From positions 1 to 64,000 of the forward strand of contig JAEZRM010000052.1 in assembly GCA_023412805.1 (NCBI GenBank): a stretch of 64,000 nt of DNA, given 5' to 3'. The notes beneath the pieces are model-generated. The model did not search any database. It was given only the letters and a program-made list of their open reading frames with translations, and was not told where the DNA came from. The translations under genes were made by a program, and so were the position numbers. Below are positions 1-7,341 of the stretch, piece after piece. Source of the stretch: Pseudomonadota bacterium. GTDB lineage: Bacteria > Pseudomonadota > Alphaproteobacteria > Rhizobiales > Hyphomicrobiaceae. How positions within the stretch are numbered: position 1 is the stretch's first letter; every line of letters begins with the position of its first letter.

Positions 1-167
1 CTAGTGTGATGATCGAGAAATTCGCCACCTCTCGCGGCACGGTATCGAGCGAATTTCTCGATCTGAATCACACTAGCAAGATTATGATTCTAGTGTCCCT
101 TTTGATTCCGAAGTTCGCTCGGGACGCGAGTATTGACGTGAGGCGAACTTCGGAATCGGGACACTAG
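1..167. repeat. Two-hairpin repeat element, copy 1
   Basis: Two long imperfect palindromes are joined by a short AT-rich linker. Hairpin A (1-76) has arms built on CTAGTGTGAT and GATCGAGAAATTCGC, mirrored on the right with a small bulge. Hairpin B (90-167) has arms built on CTAGTGTCCC and GATTCCGAAGTTCGC, mirrored nearly perfectly. Both hairpins share the outer ends CTAGTGT and ACACTAG. The element ends two bases before the ATG of the ferredoxin gene, so it must contain that gene's ribosome-binding region (GGGA near 158-161). A second copy of identical length lies at 14634-14800. The family is not one I can name. It starts at the first base of the window, so its true left boundary is unproven. 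Confidence 0.85.
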
Positions 168-169
168 CG

Positions 170-490
170 ATGGTCAAGATCACGTTCGTTCAGGAAGATG
201 GCACGCGCCAGGAAGTCGATGCCGAGCCCGGCCTGACGGTCATGGAAGCCGCGAAGACCGAAGATGTGCCGGGCATCGAGGCGGAATGCGGTGGGGCATG
301 CGCCTGCGCGACGTGTCACGTGTATGTCGAAGCGGAGTGGCGCGAAGCCGTCGGCCCTCCGTCGGAAATGGAAGAGGACATGCTCGACTTCGCCTTCGAC
401 GTCCGCGAGGAGAGCCGGCTGTGCTGCCAGATCCGGATTTCGGAGAAGCTCGACGGGCTCGTGGTCAAGGTACCGAGCAAGCAGTTCTGA
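170..490 (+). CDS. [2Fe-2S] ferredoxin, adrenodoxin/putidaredoxin type
   Basis: A small soluble electron carrier of 106 residues, normal length for the family. The cluster ligands follow the vertebrate-type pattern C40-x5-C46-x2-C49 with the fourth ligand at C86 in the motif RLCCQI. C44 and C85 are extra cysteines. The acidic stretch around PSEMEEDMLDF is the usual partner-docking region. The next gene encodes a ferredoxin-NADP reductase, which suggests the two form a redox pair feeding a monooxygenase or biosynthetic enzyme that is not in view. The start at 170 lies two bases after the hairpin element, so expression depends on sequence within that element. Confidence 0.93.
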   Translation: MVKITFVQEDGTRQEVDAEPGLTVMEAAKTEDVPGIEAECGGACACATCHVYVEAEWREAVGPPSEMEEDMLDFAFDVREESRLCCQIRISEKLDGLVVKVPSKQF

Positions 491-566
491 AGGGGCGAGG
501 CGCGCATCCCGCATTCGACGGTTGATGCGCTCCGCCGATGCGCCCCGGCGACATTATGAGGATGTC

Positions 567-1631
567 ATGAGCGACACCAATCCCATGCAATCGTCCGATG
601 ACGAGACGGGCGCCCCTATCGAGACCGACGCGCTGATCATCGGCGCAGGCCCTTGCGGTCTCTTCGCCGTCTTCGAGCTCGGCCTGCTCGACATCAAGGC
701 GCATGTCGTCGACATCCTGGACAAGGTGGGCGGACAATGCGCCGAGCTCTATCCCGAGAAGCCCATCTATGACATTCCGGCCCTCCCCGTGGTCACGGGG
801 CAGGAGCTGACCGACCGGCTTATGGAGCAGATCAAACCCTTCGGACCGACATTCCACCTCGGCCAGCAGATCGACTCCCTGTCGCGCGAGGCGGACGGCC
901 GCTTCAGGCTCACCACGGACCGCGGCCAGATCTTCATCACGAAGGTCGTCGTGATCGCGGCCGGTGGCGGATCGTTCACGCCCAAGCGCCCGCCGCTGGA
1001 AGGCATCGAGGCCTACGAGGGCACCTCCGTATTCTATGCCGTTCGCCGCATGAAGGACTTCGCCGATCAGGATGTTCTGATCGTTGGTGGTGGCGACAGC
1101 GCACTTGACTGGACTCTCAATCTGCAGCCGGTCGTGCGCAGCCTCACGCTCCTCCATCGTCGCGACGATTTCCGCGGCGCGCCGCATTCCGTTGAGAAAA
1201 TGCGCTCGCTGGTCGCGAGCGGCGCCATGAAGCTGCAGATCGGCCAGGCCACCGCCCTCCATGGCGCCGACGGCCAGCTGGAGCGCATCACGATCAAGAC
1301 CAAGGATGGCGAGGAGCAGCACACCTTCACGCGGATGCTGCCCTTCTTCGGCCTCACCATGAAGCTCGGACCGATCGCCGACTGGGGCCTGAACCTCGAC
1401 GAGAACCTGATCCCGGTCGATACCGAGAAGTTCGAGACGAACGTGCCGGGGATCTTCGCCATCGGCGATATCAACACCTACCCGGGCAAGCTCAAGCTCA
1501 TCCTCTCGGGCTTTCATGAGGCCGCCCTCATGTCCCAGGCGGCCCACCGGATCGTCCATCCGGACAAGAAGCTGCTCTTTCAGTACACGACCTCTTCCTC
1601 GAGCCTCCAGAAGAAGCTCGGCGTGCGCTGA
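567..1631 (+). CDS. Ferredoxin-NADP(+) reductase, thioredoxin-reductase-like type
   Basis: A flavoprotein of 354 residues that transfers electrons between NADPH and ferredoxin. The N-terminal FAD-binding Rossmann motif is IIGAGPCG and the central NADPH motif is IVGGGDSA. The redox CxxC of true thioredoxin reductases is absent from the NADPH domain. The C-terminus PGIFAIGDINTYPGKLK is typical of this FNR class. The ATG at 567 is chosen because the protein then begins with a short acidic leader running straight into the FAD domain and GAGG precedes it. Longer in-frame extensions overlap the ferredoxin gene and do not resemble the family. It lies 76 bases after the ferredoxin gene and is probably cotranscribed with it. 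Confidence 0.92.
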   Translation: MSDTNPMQSSDDETGAPIETDALIIGAGPCGLFAVFELGLLDIKAHVVDILDKVGGQCAELYPEKPIYDIPALPVVTGQELTDRLMEQIKPFGPTFHLGQQIDSLSREADGRFRLTTDRGQIFITKVVVIAAGGGSFTPKRPPLEGIEAYEGTSVFYAVRRMKDFADQDVLIVGGGDSALDWTLNLQPVVRSLTLLHRRDDFRGAPHSVEKMRSLVASGAMKLQIGQATALHGADGQLERITIKTKDGEEQHTFTRMLPFFGLTMKLGPIADWGLNLDENLIPVDTEKFETNVPGIFAIGDINTYPGKLKLILSGFHEAALMSQAAHRIVHPDKKLLFQYTTSSSSLQKKLGVR

Positions 1632-1760
1632 GCGGCTCGAACAGCGACGTCGCGGCGCGGAAGTTTTGCTTGCGCGCCGGGGCGGACCACACTAGTTAAG
1701 CCGAGCTGATCGCCACCTACCCAAGCTGGTCCGTTTCGAGGGCTGGCGCGATCGCACGGC

Positions 1761-1836
<76 letters not shown>

Positions 1837-1979
1837 TTCGCTCGCGAAATATGTAGGCCATTGATTTTATTTTTTGATTTTTGCTCGATTCCTCATGCGC
1901 GACAGCGCCTACAAGCTTCCGCAGATAACCTATTGAAGGATCTGTCAATCCCGGCTCGCTTTCGGTCGGGTAAAACGGG

Positions 1980-2108
1980 ATGATGATGACGCTCGACGTT
2001 GAAAAATACCTGCCCTACCTTGATGAAACTCCAGCGCCGGCGCCAAACGGCGTGAAGCCCGTTACCTCCCTGACATCGACGACATCGGAATCGGAAACCA
2101 TGCGCTGA
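1980..2108 (+). pseudogene. Small mobile-element-associated protein, 42-codon relic
   Basis: The frame encodes a 42-residue peptide whose start, TLDVEKYLPYLDE, resembles the N-terminus of small proteins of about 70-90 residues found beside recombinases and plasmid or phage genes in alphaproteobacteria. In my recollection those continue with a hydrophobic helix and a conserved HT-W motif. Here the sequence diverges after the first 16 residues into a Ser/Thr-rich tail and stops. I read it as a truncated relic of an element once inserted at the tRNA. The family match is from memory and the frame is short, so confidence is limited. Confidence 0.4.
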
Positions 2109-2121
2109 GTCTGCTCAGCGC
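2102..2121. repeat. Perfect inverted repeat at relic boundary
   Basis: Arms of eight bases (GCGCTGAG and CTCAGCGC) flank TCTG. The repeat overlaps the stop codon of the 42-codon relic. It has no following T-run, so it is not a classical terminator. It may mark a recombination junction. Confidence 0.5.
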
Positions 2122-2190
2122 GCCCTTGGCTTCTGTAGCCGAAACGCACCAAGAAAGCTTACAGTCTCGGTCGCCTCGCCAGTCAGCAAC

Positions 2191-2486
2191 GTCCGATGTG
2201 AAGAAAGCTGACCAGCGATGCGCCTCAGCCTTGGCCCGCCGGCTGTCGCCACCGGCAAGCCCAGCCTCGGGATGCTTCTGGGCCAAGTAGTCGAGGATCG
2301 CGCCGGCCTGCTTAAGAAGCCAGCCGTCGTCCTCGCGAAGTGTCGGCACAGCGCCCGCGGGATTCACAGCGAGAAGCTCCTTGGAGCCATACTGGACCTT
2401 GACTGCCTTGTAAGGCGTTCCGATCCACTCAAGCGCAACGTGGGGCGCAAGCGAACAGGCACCTACGGCATAGTAAGGGTCGGCAT
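2191..2486 (-). pseudogene. Glutathione S-transferase, frameshifted and truncated
   Basis: The reading frame carries a clear GST thioredoxin-like N-domain: YYAVGACSLAPHVALEW, then VNPAGAVPTL, then a DYLAQKHPEAGL helix. A start codon with a good Shine-Dalgarno (AGGAGAGG) exists at 2486 and would begin MPTL, but one T is missing near 2476-2478. Translation from that start therefore hits a stop after eight codons. Homology also ends abruptly after FFTSD at 2191, which removes the whole helical C-domain. One frameshift plus one truncation makes this a pseudogene rather than a short functional protein. Confidence 0.8.
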
Positions 2487-2701
2487 CATTCCTCTCCTGT
2501 TTTTTTCGTTCGAAGCCGCCTCCAGGCAACAGAGGCGATCGTTCTCGACAAGCACGCCGGCGCAGGAATGCGATCTGTAGTCATCATGGCCAGACGTACG
2601 CCGTAGCGCATCGATGACGTCAGATCGACGTATCACAAAAGACTGCGGCAGGAGTACCGGCGGAGGCCAACCTTCGACGATGCTCTCGCCGCAGAGCGAA
2701 C

Positions 2702-3040
2702 TCAGTATCCGAGGAACTCAAGCAGATCCTTGTTGAGCTGCTCCTTGTGCGTGTCGGCGAGATCATGCGGTGCGCCGGGATAGACCTTCAGCGTCGCATG
2801 CTTGGTGATCTTCGCGGCGGCGTGCGCCGAAGCGTCAATCGGCACGATCTGATCGTCGTCTCCGTGCACGATCAGAGTGGGCTTGTCGAACTTCTTCAGA
2901 TCGGCGGTAAAGTCTGTTGCCGAGAACTGTTCGATGCAGTCGTAAGTATTCTTGTGACCTGCTGCATTCCCTGGAGCCAGAAGCTATCGATCATCCCCTG
3001 GCTGACCTGGGCCCCGTGCGGCCTTGCAGCACTGCATCAC
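2702..3040 (-). pseudogene. Alpha/beta hydrolase (non-haem chloroperoxidase-like), 3' fragment
   Basis: Read on the minus strand, the 3' part encodes the end of a peroxidase/esterase-type alpha/beta hydrolase. It has the motif KPTLIVHGDDDQIVPID (catalytic Asp region) and later PHDLADTHKEQL (catalytic His region), ending FLGY and stop at 2702. The preceding segment VSQGMIDSFWLQGMQ matches the family cap region but is in another frame. One base appears lost near 2961-2964. The N-terminal half, with the nucleophile elbow, is missing. The gene is a broken relic. Confidence 0.75.
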
Positions 3041-3359
3041 CCTGGCACTGACGTACCACGCAAGGCAGCGCCAGAGCCGGCCTCTGCCCACGAAAAGCTG
3101 CGCTCGGATCTTCGATCTCCGACACCGGACGCCAGATAGCGAACGGGCGCGCTCCAGCACGCCCTCCTTCGCGCTGGTGTAGCGCTCCCACCGCGAAGTG
3201 ACAGCCGGCAGAAGCCCGGCACGGCGCGATGTCGGTTGGCCGAACTCACTCGCGCCCCCATTCGGACCCCACCGAGAGACCGTCATTCGCCTGTCGTAGC
3301 TGGCCACTACCTGCTCGCATCCAGAGTTCAACATCAATGATATCGAGGAGCACGGCGGG
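3041..3359. other. Non-coding or unrecognised stretch before the ABC transporter
   Basis: I recognise no gene here. Short frames exist on both strands but show no family features. The far end carries a GAGGAG Shine-Dalgarno at 3345-3350 placed for an ATG at 3360 (see the ATP-binding protein entry). Confidence 0.5.
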
Positions 3360-3388
3360 ATGCGGGACCGCTCGTTCGCATCAATGGG

Positions 3389-4363
3389 ATGACCATTGAC
3401 TTCGACACTGGCCAATCCAACGTGCGCGCCCTGCATGGGTTCGACATCCAGATCGAGAAGGGCGAAGCGGTCGGCATCGTCGGTGAATCCGGATCAGGTA
3501 AGAGCATCACATGGCTCGGCGCTCTGGGATTGCTCGGTCCACGCGCCCGCATCGCCGGCAGCGTCCAACTGGATGGCCGCGAGATCCTGGGATTGAGCGA
3601 GCATGAGATGACGGCGATCCGCGGCAAGCGCATCGCCATGATCTTCCAGGACCCCACGTCTTCCCTCAATCCCGTTCACCGCATCGGCCGGCAGTTGATC
3701 GAAAGCCTCGTCCTTCATCGCGGCATGAGCGAGCGCTCTGCTGCCGCCGAGGCGCGGCGCCTGCTCGAGCGGGTTCAGATCGCCGCAGCGGCGCAGCGCC
3801 TGTCGGAATATCCGCACGAGCTTTCAGGTGGCATGAATCAGCGTGTCATGATCGCGATGGCGCTCGCCGGCGAACCGGATCTCCTCATTGCCGACGAGCC
3901 GACGACTGCGCTCGATGTCACGATCCAGGCCCAGATCCTCGAGGTGCTCAAGGAGATGCGCCGCGAGACCGGCATGGGTCTGGTGATCATCAGCCATGAT
4001 CTCGGCATCGTCGCGGAACTCGCGGATCGCGTGATTGTCATGTATGCGGGCCGGCCCGTGGAAGCGGCGCCGGTCGACCGCATTTTCGATGCACCAGGCC
4101 ACCCCTACACGCGCGGCCTGCTCGCCGCTCTGCCCGAGATCGATGGTGCGCTCGAACGTCTCGTCGCGATTCCCGGGCAGGTGCCCGAACCCCACAAGCT
4201 GCCGCCGGGATGCCCGTTTGCGCCGCGATGCGCGCAAGCAAAGGCGCAGATCTGCGAAGCGACGGTGCCTCCCATGAAGCCGGTCGCACCGGACCACGCT
4301 GCAGCGTGCGCGTTGATCCACATGGCCGAGCCGGAACCTCAGCGCGTCTTGGAAATGGCATGA
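3389..4363 (+). CDS. Dpp/Opp-type ABC transporter ATP-binding protein (DppD-like), 5' end disturbed
   Basis: One of two ATPases powering a peptide/nickel/opine-family ABC importer. Visible are Walker A (GESGSGKS), the Q-loop (IFQDP), signature LSGG, Walker B (LLIADEPTTALD), the H-loop (ISHD) and the family's C-terminal Cys motif PPGCPFAPRCAQA. The protein from ATG 3389 is 324 residues. The usual N-terminus (PLVRINGMTIDFD) is encoded just upstream in frame but has no start codon. A well-spaced ATG at 3360 with GAGGAG lies one base out of frame and gives a ten-residue peptide ending TGA at 3390-3392, overlapping ATG 3389. Either a base was lost, or translation restarts at 3389. Confidence 0.88.
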   Translation: MTIDFDTGQSNVRALHGFDIQIEKGEAVGIVGESGSGKSITWLGALGLLGPRARIAGSVQLDGREILGLSEHEMTAIRGKRIAMIFQDPTSSLNPVHRIGRQLIESLVLHRGMSERSAAAEARRLLERVQIAAAAQRLSEYPHELSGGMNQRVMIAMALAGEPDLLIADEPTTALDVTIQAQILEVLKEMRRETGMGLVIISHDLGIVAELADRVIVMYAGRPVEAAPVDRIFDAPGHPYTRGLLAALPEIDGALERLVAIPGQVPEPHKLPPGCPFAPRCAQAKAQICEATVPPMKPVAPDHAAACALIHMAEPEPQRVLEMA

Positions 4364-5364
4364 CGAGCGCACCGCTGATCTCGGCGAGAGAGCTTCGCCG
4401 AACCTACAGGGTGAAGACTGCCGGAGGATGGTTCTCGCCAGCCGCTGAGCTCAAGGCGGTCGATGGTGTCTCCTTCGAGATTCATTCCGGCGAAACACTC
4501 GGCCTGGTCGGCGAGTCGGGCTGTGGGAAATCGACGACCGCAAAGTTGGTCCTCGGTCTCATTCCTGCGACTTGCGGAGAGGTGGTTTTCGAAGGCAAGC
4601 CCGTGGTCGCCGATCGCAAGCGCCCATGGCGTGAGCAGCGCCGGCGCATGCAGATGGTCTATCAGGACCCGCTCGGTGCGCTCGATCGCCGGCTGCCGGT
4701 CGGCGTTCAGGCGATGGAGCCCCTGGACATATTCAATGAAGGCACGCAATCCGATCGTCGCGATCGTATGCTTGCGCTCTTCGACGCTGTCGGTTTGCCG
4801 CGCACGAGCGTCGATCGCTACCCTCACGAGTTGTCGGGCGGTCAGCGCCAGCGCGTCGTTCTCGCGCGCGCCCTGATGCTCAAACCGAGCCTTCTCGTGT
4901 GCGATGAGCCGATTTCCGCGCTCGACGTCTCCATCCAGGCCCAGGTCATCAATCTACTGAAGGACCTGCAGGAGCAGCTTGGTGTTGCCTATCTCTTCAT
5001 CAGCCATGACCTGAAGGTTGTGCGGCACGTCAGTCACCGCGTGGCTGTCATGTACCTCGGCCGGATCGTGGAGAGTGGCTCGCCCGAAGAGATCATGCGT
5101 TCACCAGCCCATCCATACTCGCAAGCCCTGATATCTGCCGTACCGAGCCCGCGCGCACGCGGCAAGGGCCGCATCGTGCTCGATGGCGATCCGCCAAGCC
5201 CCGTGGACGTCCCCCAAGGGTGTGCGTTCCATCCGCGCTGCCCGCTCGCCACCGGCCTCTGCCGCAGCGAGATGCCCAAGCTTCAAGCGTTCGGCGAGCG
5301 GCGGCACGTCGCCTGTCACCGTGCCGGCGAGAGCATCGCCTCGGCGCGCGGCGGCGCCGCATAG
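4360..5364 (+). CDS. Dpp/Opp-type ABC transporter ATP-binding protein (DppF-like)
   Basis: The second ATPase of the importer, 334 residues. It shows Walker A (GESGCGKST), Q-loop (VYQDP), signature LSGGQRQR, Walker B (LLVCDEPISALD), H-loop (ISHD) and the oligopeptide-family C-terminal motif with PQGCAFHPRCPLA. The ATG at 4360 overlaps the previous stop by four bases (ATGA), indicating translational coupling. In-frame extensions upstream lie wholly within the previous gene. It would pair with the DppD-like subunit beneath the two permeases that follow. Confidence 0.93.
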   Translation: MTSAPLISARELRRTYRVKTAGGWFSPAAELKAVDGVSFEIHSGETLGLVGESGCGKSTTAKLVLGLIPATCGEVVFEGKPVVADRKRPWREQRRRMQMVYQDPLGALDRRLPVGVQAMEPLDIFNEGTQSDRRDRMLALFDAVGLPRTSVDRYPHELSGGQRQRVVLARALMLKPSLLVCDEPISALDVSIQAQVINLLKDLQEQLGVAYLFISHDLKVVRHVSHRVAVMYLGRIVESGSPEEIMRSPAHPYSQALISAVPSPRARGKGRIVLDGDPPSPVDVPQGCAFHPRCPLATGLCRSEMPKLQAFGERRHVACHRAGESIASARGGAA

Positions 5365-5385
5365 TCACGAGAGGAAAGCGCACTC

Positions 5386-6321
5386 ATGCTGACCTACATC
5401 GCGACGCGTCTCGGGCGCGCGATCCTCACGATCTTTCTCGTGTTGACCTTTTCGTTCACGATCCTCGCCACGACCGGCGATCCGGCCCTGCTCATCATGT
5501 CCGCAGACGCGCCGCCGGAGGCGATCGAAGCCTTTCGCGAACACTATGGTCTGAATGCCTCCGTCTGGCAGCAGTACATCGGTTACCTGGGCAATCTGCT
5601 CCAAGGAAATTTTGGCCAGTCCCTGCGCGATGGCCGCGACGCCTGGGATGTCGTCGTCGAGCGCATCCCGCTCACACTTGCTCTGACTCTGCCTGCGTTC
5701 CTCCTGAAAGTCGGCATCGGCATTCCGGCCGGTATCTACGCGGCCCTCCACCGCAACTCGTTTCTCGATCGCATGGTGATGATGATCTCGGTCGCGGGTT
5801 ACACCGTGCCGAGCTTCGTGCTGGGACTCGTTCTCGTCCTGATCTTCTCGGTGAAGCTCGGTGTGCTACCATCCGGCGGACAGGATACGTGGCGCCACGC
5901 GATCCTGCCGATCGTTACACTCGGTACCGCCGGCGCGGCGATCATCGCCCGCTACACGCGGTCGGCCATGCTGGAAGTTCTGGGGCAGCCTTACATTCGT
6001 ACCGCGCGTGCGAAGGGGGTGCCTTGGCCCAAGGCGGTGCGCCGCCATGCCCTTCCCAATGCCGCGATCCCCACACTCACGGTAGTTGGCTTGATGGTGG
6101 GATCCCTCATCGCCGGCGCCGTCGTCGTCGAGAGCGTTTTCTCCTGGCCAGGTGTCGGACGCCTGCTCATCTCCGCGGTCGCCAATCGCGACCTCATGAT
6201 CGTGCAGGCCATTCTGCTGCTGGTGGCCGTCTGCATGGTCACCTCGAACCTGATCGTCGACCTCGCATACGGCCTCATCGATCCGCGCCTGCGCGGTCGT
6301 GGCAGCAGCAAGACGCATTGA
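5386..6321 (+). CDS. Dpp/Opp-type ABC transporter permease (DppB-like)
   Basis: A membrane permease of 311 residues with the DppB architecture: an N-terminal membrane helix (LGRAILTIFLVLTFSFTIL), a periplasmic segment, then a cluster of helices. The EAA-type cytoplasmic loop (YIRTARAKGVPWPKAVRRHALPN in the full protein; key residues A-R-A-K-G and H-A-L-P-N) contacts the ATPases. It begins 22 bases after the ATPase gene behind GAGGAAAG. It forms the channel together with the next gene. Confidence 0.93.
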   Translation: MLTYIATRLGRAILTIFLVLTFSFTILATTGDPALLIMSADAPPEAIEAFREHYGLNASVWQQYIGYLGNLLQGNFGQSLRDGRDAWDVVVERIPLTLALTLPAFLLKVGIGIPAGIYAALHRNSFLDRMVMMISVAGYTVPSFVLGLVLVLIFSVKLGVLPSGGQDTWRHAILPIVTLGTAGAAIIARYTRSAMLEVLGQPYIRTARAKGVPWPKAVRRHALPNAAIPTLTVVGLMVGSLIAGAVVVESVFSWPGVGRLLISAVANRDLMIVQAILLLVAVCMVTSNLIVDLAYGLIDPRLRGRGSSKTH

Positions 6322-6331
6322 GGAGGAAGCG

Positions 6332-7246
6332 ATGCCGAGCGACCTGCAGCAACGCCGCGACGCGGAGACGCGACCTCTTCCTGAAAGCATCGCGCCGCGG
6401 CGTTCGGCCGTTCGTCGCTTCTTCGATTCTTGGCCACCGATGGTGCTGGCCGCTATCGCCTGGCTCTCGCTGATGCTCGTCGTCGCGCTCGCCGCCGACT
6501 ACATCCGGCCCTATGACTTCAAAGCGCTCGACCTGCGCGGGCGCTTGCAGCCGCCGGTCTTCATGGGGGGAAGCTGGCAGCACATTCTCGGCTCCGACGA
6601 GCTCGGCCGCGATGTGCTGTCGCGCCTTATCGAGTCGATCCGCATTTCACTCCTGATCGCGCTGGCCTCGACATTGATCGCTGCCGTCGTCGGCGTGCTC
6701 CTCGGGTTCGCCGCGGCCCACTTCAGGGGAATCGTCGAACAGTTCGTGCAAGTGCTGATCGATCTCCAGGCATCGATGCCGTTCCTCATCATCGCTCTCG
6801 CGGTTCTGGCCTTCTTCGGCAACTCGCTCACGCTGTTCGTGCTCCTGATGGGCCTGAACGGCTGGGAGCGCATCGCGCGCATCTCGCGCGGCCTCGCCAT
6901 CTCGGCCAACGAGCAAGGCTATGCTTCCGCGGTGCGCGATCTCGGCGCCGGCCCATGGCGGACGTACGGTCGCCATATACTGCCAAATATCGCCTCGACG
7001 TTGATCGTCTCGATGACGCTGAATTTCCCCGAGGTCATTCTTCTCGAGTCCGGCCTCTCATTCCTCGGCCTCGGCGTCCAGCCGCCGCTCACCTCGCTCG
7101 GCAACATGGTGGGATACGGCCGCGAATACATGCAGACGGCACCATGGATCCTGCTTGCGCCTGCCATCGTGATCATCGCCACCACATTGTCGGTATCGAT
7201 CCTCGGCGACTGGCTGCGCGATCGCCTCGACCCGACGCTGCGGTGA
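6332..7246 (+). CDS. Dpp/Opp-type ABC transporter permease (DppC-like)
   Basis: The second permease, 304 residues. The conserved N-terminal helix (PPMVLAAIAWLSLMLVVAL) is followed by the DppC hallmark ILGSDELGRDVLSRL and an EAA loop ending GRHILPN. The start at 6332 is preceded by an excellent AGGAGGAAG. An earlier in-frame ATG at 6299 would overlap the preceding gene more and lacks this site. It forms the heterodimeric channel with the DppB-like subunit. Confidence 0.92.
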   Translation: MPSDLQQRRDAETRPLPESIAPRRSAVRRFFDSWPPMVLAAIAWLSLMLVVALAADYIRPYDFKALDLRGRLQPPVFMGGSWQHILGSDELGRDVLSRLIESIRISLLIALASTLIAAVVGVLLGFAAAHFRGIVEQFVQVLIDLQASMPFLIIALAVLAFFGNSLTLFVLLMGLNGWERIARISRGLAISANEQGYASAVRDLGAGPWRTYGRHILPNIASTLIVSMTLNFPEVILLESGLSFLGLGVQPPLTSLGNMVGYGREYMQTAPWILLAPAIVIIATTLSVSILGDWLRDRLDPTLR

Positions 7247-7341
7247 AAGCATGCCGCAGCGGAGAATACCACCAAGCGTCACACCTCTGAGATGCTTCGT
7301 TCCTATCTCGCAATCGGAAGTCAAGCCAGAGAGGAAGACAT

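Larger units (their letters stand above)
1837..2190. other. Decayed intergenic region after tRNA-Ala, no intact gene
   Basis: An AT-rich patch (about 1848-1895, with runs of T) contrasts with the GC-rich surroundings. It is followed by a short reading frame (1980-2108, listed separately) and a perfect inverted repeat at 2102-2121 (GCGCTGAG, four-base loop, CTCAGCGC). I see no other credible gene. The setting and composition suggest remains of an integrated element. Confidence 0.5.

Noticed and set aside
1684..1698. ACACTAG sequence resembling the end of the hairpin element
   Set aside because: Only seven to eight bases match and no stem core is nearby; it could be chance or a worn remnant.
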